Source of the DNA: Streptococcus peroris ATCC 700780
Lineage (GTDB): Bacteria; Bacillota; Bacilli; Lactobacillales; Streptococcaceae
Length of the DNA: 48,747 bases
Direction: 5' to 3'
NCBI RefSeq assembly: GCF_000187585.1
Contig: NZ_GL732463.1
Span: 528,789 to 577,535 of the forward strand
A program made the position numbers and the translations under genes. This document shows positions 43,635 to 48,747 of the stretch, piece by piece (positions within the stretch are counted from its first letter, which is position 1; each line of letters opens with the position of its first letter). The notes beneath the pieces are model-generated. The model searched no databases. It was not told the DNA's origin and was given only the letters and a program-made list of their open reading frames with translations.

Positions 43635-46220
43635 ATGTCATCGTTAAAGAATAATAAAACGATTAAGTATGCCTTGAGAAAAACCTCAGTTGCTTTTGGT
43701 TCTGTTGCGGTCGCAACAGTGATTGCTGCTGCAGGTATTGCGACTGTATCTGCCGATGAAACTTCATCAGCAACTACACCGGTTACTTCAATTACAACAG
43801 TAGCTGGAGAAGAAACAAAAGAAGTTGCAGTTCCAGAGAAATTGGAAGAAGCTAAAACTGCTGCCACAAATGAAGGTCTTGAAGTTAAAGAAACTGAGAC
43901 TAAAAAGCAAGATTCAGAGGAAGCCGCTGCTAAAGATTACGAAAAACAAGTTACTGATATTAATAAAACTGTGGCTGATTATAAAGCTGAAGTGGCAGCA
44001 AATCAAGAAGCTTACGAAAAAGAAAAAGCTGAAGTTGATGCTAAAAATGCTGCTACACAAGCAAACTACGATAAAGAGCTTGCAGCTTACAACGAAAAAC
44101 TTACTGCTTATAAAAAAGAATTGACTGAAAAATCAGCAGAAAAAACAGCAGTAGAACAGAGTAATGAAGAAGCACGTGTTGCTTATGAAAAAGCTCTTGA
44201 AGAATATAACACAGCACTTGCAGCATACAATGCATCTGTAACAGCAAATCAAGAAGCTACTGAAAGTAATAAATTAGCTCAAGCAGAATATGAAGCTAAA
44301 TTAGCTGACTACAAGACTAAAAAAGCTGCTTATGATGAAGCACAAGCTGCTTACTTGATTGAGCTCGAAATTTACAACAAGAAAAAAGCACAATACGATG
44401 ATGCTAAAGATGCCTTCAATAAGATGGTTGCAGAGCGTGGTGGAAATCCTGAGAAATACAAACAAGATTTGACATTCCTATCTGAAGAACTTGCTGATGG
44501 CGAAACAACTAAAATCACACACCAAACAACTGGATTAACAACTTACTTGACAAAAGAAGGTCAATCTCGCATGTACGGTGATGGTAAAGCTACTAAAATG
44601 TATGAAACAAAGAATCTACAAGATTCTGATTTGACAACTACAAACCCATATGCTAATAATGAAATTGAGTGGGGAGTTGTAAAAGTCGGAGATAAATTTG
44701 ATGTGACATACACAGGACTTACTCAAGCTAAAATTGTAAAAGGTAGCGAAGAAAAACGTATTGCAAAAGTTGTTTATAAATACGATGTGAAGAGCCTTCC
44801 ATCATCAGATGGAAAAGGAATCGTTCAAATTTATAACGATCCAGCGGTTACAATGACAATTGGTAGCTCAACTGATACTGAAAACCCAGTTACAGTTGGT
44901 GTTGACATTGAGTTTTATGATGAAAATGACCAATTGATTGATTTGTCACAACACAATGCAATCCTTGCCCTTAACTCACTTAACCACTGGAATGGTGCAT
45001 CTTATGTTGAAAATGACAAACCTCGTCCTCTAGTTGTTGAAGCTAAAGATAGCGAAGGCAATACAGTTCGTGGAACTTGGGATCCATATTCAGATGGAAG
45101 TGAACCAAAACTTGATGGTGCAGACGTTGTTGTGAAAAGCGGTAAGGCTGACTTCGGTAGTGCAGAAGTTGATATCAATGCTGATAATCCTTTGAAAATT
45201 GTTGCTCAAAAAGCAACATGGGTTGATGATGCCTTCAAAGTAACTGGAGAAACAGCAGTTGATGCTACAACAGTGAACGCATCTGGTGGCGGAAATGGTC
45301 ACTCAGTTGGTACTGAAGATTACACATTCGGTGATAAATCAGACGTTATCGGTTCTTACACTGTAGACGCTACATCAGGTGTTTTGAGATACACACCAAA
45401 AATGAAACACCAAGATACTCCTCACGTTGAGTCTGTAAACATTGGTGACAAAGAGTTTATTAAACTTCCAAATTCAAGTGTAGACCAAGATTCATCGACA
45501 AAAGAAGTATCTGCTAAAGAACAAAACCAATACATGGATCAAGGTGCTACATTTAATGCAGACTCTTCAAGTGAAACTAAGGGTTGGGATGATCCTAAGA
45601 GCCCTTACCTTTACTATGGTGGTGCTGCTGTTATTTTGAAAGATGGTCATCTTGAATTTACAGCAAAAGGTGCTAACGCAACAGGTGAAGCAACTCTCTA
45701 TTGGTTCTCTATCAACTCAAACGTTGGCTTCCCTCAAGATCCAGGTGAAGAGCCAGTTAAACCAACAGAACCAACACCTCCAGTTAAACCTGAAAAACCA
45801 GAATTGACAGAAGTACCAACTGTTAAAGAAAAACCAGTTCCACCGACAGAACCAGAATATAAAACTGTACCTGTCCTACCAAGTGAACCGGTTAAACCAG
45901 AAGCACCTGAGTTGCTGAAGGATCCTGTTAAGAAAGAAACAGAAAAACCAGTTGTTGAATGGAATAAAAATGTTGTGCTTATCAAGGAAAATGAAAAACC
46001 ACAACCTAAGCCAGAACCAAAACCAGAGCCTAAGCCAGAACCAAAACCAGAGCCTAAGCCAGAACCAAAACCAGAGCCTAAGCCAGAATCAAAACCAGAA
46101 TCATCTAAGAAATCATTGCCAAATACTGGTTCAGTTGAACAATCATTCATGACTTATTCAGCACTTATTGGTTTAGCTACTGCCGGTTATGCTTTGTCAA
46201 GAAAGAAAAAAGAAGACTAA
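43635..46220 (+). CDS. GbpC/antigen I/II V-domain surface adhesin with LPXTG anchor
   Basis: This is a wall-anchored protein of 861 residues. It has a signal peptide (LRKTSVAFGSVAVATVIAAA, cut after about VSA), then an alanine-rich coiled-coil A region (about 95-268) with repeats such as YEAKLADYK and NYDKELAAYNEKL. A GbpC/V-type domain follows (about 268-700, LTFLSEELADGETTKITHQT to LYWFSINSNVGF). A proline-rich stalk with PKPE repeats (701-825), LPNTG (828-832), a membrane helix and a KKKED tail end it. The family binds glucans or salivary and host glycoproteins; the ligand here is unknown. Unlike full antigen I/II proteins, no C-terminal C2 domains follow the stalk. GAAGGAA precedes the ATG. 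Confidence 0.88.
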   Translation: MSSLKNNKTIKYALRKTSVAFGSVAVATVIAAAGIATVSADETSSATTPVTSITTVAGEETKEVAVPEKLEEAKTAATNEGLEVKETETKKQDSEEAAAKDYEKQVTDINKTVADYKAEVAANQEAYEKEKAEVDAKNAATQANYDKELAAYNEKLTAYKKELTEKSAEKTAVEQSNEEARVAYEKALEEYNTALAAYNASVTANQEATESNKLAQAEYEAKLADYKTKKAAYDEAQAAYLIELEIYNKKKAQYDDAKDAFNKMVAERGGNPEKYKQDLTFLSEELADGETTKITHQTTGLTTYLTKEGQSRMYGDGKATKMYETKNLQDSDLTTTNPYANNEIEWGVVKVGDKFDVTYTGLTQAKIVKGSEEKRIAKVVYKYDVKSLPSSDGKGIVQIYNDPAVTMTIGSSTDTENPVTVGVDIEFYDENDQLIDLSQHNAILALNSLNHWNGASYVENDKPRPLVVEAKDSEGNTVRGTWDPYSDGSEPKLDGADVVVKSGKADFGSAEVDINADNPLKIVAQKATWVDDAFKVTGETAVDATTVNASGGGNGHSVGTEDYTFGDKSDVIGSYTVDATSGVLRYTPKMKHQDTPHVESVNIGDKEFIKLPNSSVDQDSSTKEVSAKEQNQYMDQGATFNADSSSETKGWDDPKSPYLYYGGAAVILKDGHLEFTAKGANATGEATLYWFSINSNVGFPQDPGEEPVKPTEPTPPVKPEKPELTEVPTVKEKPVPPTEPEYKTVPVLPSEPVKPEAPELLKDPVKKETEKPVVEWNKNVVLIKENEKPQPKPEPKPEPKPEPKPEPKPEPKPEPKPESKPESSKKSLPNTGSVEQSFMTYSALIGLATAGYALSRKKKED
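46009..46092 (+). repeat. PKPE minisatellite in the GbpC-like adhesin gene
   Basis: A 24-bp period (CCAAAACCAGAGCCTAAG and its remainder) encodes PKPEPKPE, repeated about 3.5 times. Confidence 0.85.
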
Positions 46221-46242
46221 TTCATTCTGACAGTTTAAAAAG

Positions 46243-46270
46243 AGAAGACTAGTTTAGTCTTCTTTTTTTA
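46243..46270 (+). terminator. Terminator of the GbpC-like adhesin gene
   Basis: AGAAGACTA/TAGTCTTCT with a GTT loop is followed by a T run. Confidence 0.9.
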
Positions 46271-46298
46271 CTTAACTTTATCCTATAAAATTTAAAAT

Positions 46299-46314
46299 AT
46301 TAAACCGTTTACAC
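46299..46314. promoter_or_regulatory. cre-like site upstream of nagB
   Basis: ATTAAACCGTTTACAC matches WTGNAANCGNWWNCAW except at two positions. It abuts the -35 of nagB, fitting catabolite control by CcpA. Confidence 0.5.
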
Positions 46315-46343
46315 TTGACAAAAATTGGTCTATACCATATAAT
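46315..46343 (+). promoter_or_regulatory. Promoter of nagB with NagR-like box in the spacer
   Basis: TTGACA (46315-46320), 17 bp, TATAAT (46338-46343). The spacer contains TGGTCTATACCA (46326-46337), which fits the TGGT-n4-ACCA core of the NagR/DasR (dre) operator. A GntR-family NagR bound there would block polymerase until amino sugars are present. Confidence 0.75.
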
Positions 46344-46370
46344 GAAATAAAGAAATATGGAGGAACAATT

Positions 46371-47078
46371 ATGAAAGTTATTCAAGTAAAAAATCCTGAA
46401 GAAGGTGGAAAAGTAGCTTTTGAAATTTTAAAAGAAAAGTTAGCAAATGGTGCTCAAACATTAGGACTTGCGACAGGTAGCAGTCCACTTGAGTTCTACA
46501 GAGAAATCGTAGAGAGTGACCTTGATTTTTCAAACCTTACAAGTGTCAACTTGGACGAATATGTAGGTCTTGATGGAGATAACCCACAATCTTATCGTTA
46601 CTTTATGCAAGAAAATCTATTCAATAAAAAGCCATTCAAAGAAAGCTTTTTGCCTCGTGGAGTTAAAGACAATGCAGAAGAAGAAGTAGAACGCTATAAT
46701 CAAATTCTTGCTGATCATCCGGTTGATTTGCAAATCTTGGGAATTGGTCGAAATGGTCACATTGGATTTAACGAACCAGGAACTCCGTTCGATAGCCAAA
46801 CACATCTTGTAGACCTTGATCAGTCTACCATTGAGGCTAATGCTCGTTTCTTTGATAAAGTCGAAGACGTACCAACACAAGCTATTTCAATGGGTATTAA
46901 AAATATCTTAGATGCCAAATCTATTCTTCTCTTCGCTTATGGCCCGTCAAAAGCAGAAGCTATTGCCGGAACTGTTGAAGGTCCAGTGACTGAAAATCTA
47001 CCAGCAAGTAGTTTGCAAAATCATTCGGATGTGACTATTATTGCGGATGCAGAAGCACTTAGCTTGTTAAAGAAATAA
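46371..47078 (+). CDS. nagB: Glucosamine-6-phosphate deaminase
   Basis: NagB converts glucosamine-6-phosphate to fructose-6-phosphate and ammonia, so amino sugars (for instance from host glycans or murein) enter glycolysis. It is 235 residues, the short form usual in Firmicutes. LATGSSP (34-40) is the phosphate loop. Asp62 in NLDEYVGL, and His130 and Glu135 in [15 protein letters not shown], are the catalytic residues. GGAGG precedes the ATG. It is monocistronic, with a NagR-like operator in the promoter and a cre-like box in front. It sits between two adhesin genes. Confidence 0.95.
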   Translation: MKVIQVKNPEEGGKVAFEILKEKLANGAQTLGLATGSSPLEFYREIVESDLDFSNLTSVNLDEYVGLDGDNPQSYRYFMQENLFNKKPFKESFLPRGVKDNAEEEVERYNQILADHPVDLQILGIGRNGHIGFNEPGTPFDSQTHLVDLDQSTIEANARFFDKVEDVPTQAISMGIKNILDAKSILLFAYGPSKAEAIAGTVEGPVTENLPASSLQNHSDVTIIADAEALSLLKK

Positions 47079-47091
47079 GTTGACATTTATA

Positions 47092-47127
47092 TAGACCAAT
47101 CTATGGTTTACTTTGATTGGTCTTTTT
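47092..47127 (+). terminator. Terminator of nagB
   Basis: AGACCAAT (near 47094-47102) pairs with ATTGGTCT (near 47115-47122), then TTTTTG. The arms resemble half-sites of the NagR box, which may be chance. Confidence 0.7.
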
Positions 47128-47274
47128 GTTTGATATTTGATAAGTAAACATTTAAAAATATCTAGCAGTCAGGTTTAAAAAAGAACGGATTATAAAATAA
47201 CAACACCTAATAAACGTAAAATATATAAAAAGTGTTTTTTATAAATATATTTCAAACTATTTTATGAATAAAAC

Positions 47275-47303
47275 TAGACTTTAGTAAAAAATACTGGTAT
47301 ACT
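47275..47303 (+). promoter_or_regulatory. Candidate promoter of the MSCRAMM gene
   Basis: TATACT (47298-47303) with an extended TGG. TAGACT (47275-47280) lies 17 bp upstream as a weak -35. Confidence 0.5.
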
Positions 47304-47350
47304 GAAATCGTTTAATGTCTAAACAATTAAATTTAAGGAGACTATTTAAG

Positions 47351-48747
47351 GTGAATAAGAAAAAAATAGCTTTTTTTTCGTTCATTATTTGCTTATTTAC
47401 GATCATTTTTTCTCTTAGCTTGAACAAAGCTTTTGCAGAAAATACAGCAAGTAGTAAGACTATTGATGCCATAACATCATTAGATATTGCAAATAATTCA
47501 GGTGGTAATCTTGAGAAAGATTTGGAACAGTGGGTTACATTTAGGCTTAACGCAACATATGATTTGACAGATAAAGATGTTAAAGCTGGTGATACCACGG
47601 TTGTAGATTTGTCAGATGCTTTATATATCGAATCAGAAAATTTTGAGATTCGTGATGAAAAAACAAATGAAGTCATCGCAAATGCTAAAATCGACGAAAC
47701 TAAAAAACATATCGTATTAACGTATACGGATTATGTAGAAAAGCACTCTGATACCAGTGGATCTTTCTTTGTCTATACTCGAGTGGATTTCCAAAAACAC
47801 CCTGAAAAAGGAGAAATCCCTGTCGAGGTAACAATTAATGGAAAAACACAGATCGTTGACAAGGTTAACTTTACCGGTGTTGGAGATGGAAACCCAGAGC
47901 TTTTTTCTAAAACAGGTTGGGTAAGTAATGCAGAGCAAAATATACTTTCTTACACTATCTCAATTAACCGTACTAAAGAAAGTGTCCAAGATGCAACTGT
48001 AGAAGACACGTTGAAGTTTTCTAATGCATCTTATATCAAAGATAGTATTCGAGTGATCAAGGGTAAGTTTGACTATGTGAAAGGTCTCTGGGAATTTACA
48101 GATAGAACAGATGTAACAGACCAACATACTGTTACAGTCAGTGAAGATGGTCAGTCATTTGTTATTCAACTTGGTGATATTACAGAAAATGACCAGTACC
48201 GCATTGAATATAATGTTCAAGCCAATTATTCACCAGCAGATGGCGAAATCTTGAATAATGACGCTGTCTTAAAAGGTAAAGGAATAACTATTAAAGAGGT
48301 TGTACAATCAACTGTAGTTCAAGTATCTGGTGGGTCAGGTATTGGATATGTATTCACGATTCATATCCATAAAGTTGATGATGAAAACCAACCAGTAGCT
48401 GGTGCTAAATTTAAGGTTGTTCGACAAGCTAACAATCAAGTGATTGGTGAGTATGTTACAGATGCTGAAGGGAAAATTACAGTAACTGGCCTTTTGAAAG
48501 ACAAGTATATCTTAACTGAAGTTGAAGCACCAAAGGGTTATGTGATAAATACAGCAGACACAGAAGTGAATGCAACAGATTTTGGAGCTGATAAATCAGT
48601 TACAAAAACAATCGTCAATCCAAAAGAACAAACCACAACTACGACAACCACAACAGAAGCGCCGACAACAACCACAACGACTACAACAACAGAAGCGCCG
48701 ACAACAACCACAACGACAACAACGACAGAAGCGCCGACAACAACCTC
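47351..48747 (+). CDS. Cna/SpaA-type MSCRAMM adhesin, 5' part (cut by window end)
   Basis: The start is GTG 47351, ten bases after AAGGAG (47335-47340); the gene is open to the window edge (465 codons seen). The signal peptide MNKKKIAFFSFIICLFTIIFSLSLNKAFA lacks the YSIRK motif. A collagen/fibrinogen-binding region with two Ig-like folds follows (about 32-310). It contains LTYTDYVEKHSDTSGSFF (about 120-140), which resembles the TYTFTDYV latch of MSCRAMMs that close over their ligand. A SpaA/CnaB domain follows (about 330-425, with TEVEAPKGY as E-box), then a Thr-rich stalk of EAPTTTTTTTTT repeats. An LPXTG end is expected beyond the window. The ligand is unknown. Confidence 0.82.
   Translation, partial: MNKKKIAFFSFIICLFTIIFSLSLNKAFAENTASSKTIDAITSLDIANNSGGNLEKDLEQWVTFRLNATYDLTDKDVKAGDTTVVDLSDALYIESENFEIRDEKTNEVIANAKIDETKKHIVLTYTDYVEKHSDTSGSFFVYTRVDFQKHPEKGEIPVEVTINGKTQIVDKVNFTGVGDGNPELFSKTGWVSNAEQNILSYTISINRTKESVQDATVEDTLKFSNASYIKDSIRVIKGKFDYVKGLWEFTDRTDVTDQHTVTVSEDGQSFVIQLGDITENDQYRIEYNVQANYSPADGEILNNDAVLKGKGITIKEVVQSTVVQVSGGSGIGYVFTIHIHKVDDENQPVAGAKFKVVRQANNQVIGEYVTDAEGKITVTGLLKDKYILTEVEAPKGYVINTADTEVNATDFGADKSVTKTIVNPKEQTTTTTTTTEAPTTTTTTTTTEAPTTTTTTTTTEAPTTT
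48656..48747 (+). repeat. 36-bp minisatellite encoding EAPT9 stalk
   Basis: GAAGCGCCG recurs at 48656, 48692 and 48728, each followed by about nine Thr codons (ACA/ACG/ACT). The 36-bp period continues to the window edge. Confidence 0.85.

Noticed and set aside
47079..47127. Second promoter with NagR box after nagB (TTGACA and ATAGACCAAT)
   Set aside because: No -10 at a fitting distance and the sequence is better explained as the nagB terminator stem.

Overview
The window looks like a chromosomal stretch of a low-GC streptococcus, most likely of the mitis group (S. mitis, S. oralis, S. infantis and relatives). The reasons are the gene content and order (codY-pncA; uraA, rsmG, lemA and an ABC-F gene; nth followed by pyrR-pyrB-carA-carB), strong AGGAGG ribosome sites, and a choline-binding murein amidase, which implies phosphocholine-decorated teichoic acids. 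The species was not determined. No insertion sequence, prophage, CRISPR array or rRNA was seen.

Layout. 1-3.6 kb: codY with an upstream CodY box, nicotinamidase pncA, tRNA-Leu, fructose-bisphosphate aldolase, and an AT-rich histidine phosphatase. 3.7-7.1 kb: a three-gene ABC-2 exporter behind a cre-like site, a GNAT acetyltransferase and tRNA-Thr. 7.1-12.2 kb: a LiaF-like small membrane protein with a tandem 9-bp repeat in front, the choline-binding amidase, a DUF3397 protein, and a dicarboxylate-family symporter paired with an ATP-grasp ligase. 12.2-17.0 kb, minus strand: ytqA, mnmM/ytqB, a small coiled-coil gene, a CPA1 antiporter and yihY. 17.1-22.9 kb: glucose-type PTS EIICBA, an EEP-family hydrolase, then cppA, a serine hydrolase and an EamA transporter. 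23-28.7 kb, mostly minus: uraA with a PyrR attenuator, rsmG, lemA (plus strand), an ABC-F protein with an attenuator-like leader, a small unassigned protein and an orphan bacteriocin-immunity protein. 28.8-36.2 kb: yceD-like gene, nth, and the pyrR-pyrB-carA-carB operon. 36.5-48.7 kb: three surface-adhesin genes with nagB between the second and third; the last runs off the window.

How it fits together. CodY, CcpA-type cre sites, PyrR RNA hairpins and a NagR-like box together suggest tight nutrient control of central carbon, pyrimidine and amino-sugar metabolism. PyrR appears to act on at least three transcripts or intergenic regions: uraA, pyrR, and the carA-carB junction. The right end is an accessory adhesin locus. 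It holds a 2278-residue protein built from alternating pilin-like and AgI/II C2-like domains, a GbpC/antigen I/II V-domain protein that lacks such C2 domains, and a Cna/SpaA-type MSCRAMM.

The most interesting signals outside genes are: three tandem hairpins between rsmG and uraA whose arm differences are all compensated; a nested long-range RNA structure between carA and carB, where carB lacks its own Shine-Dalgarno; a leader with short uORF, alternative hairpins and terminator before the ABC-F gene; and a 9-12-9 direct repeat of LytTR type before the LiaF-like gene.
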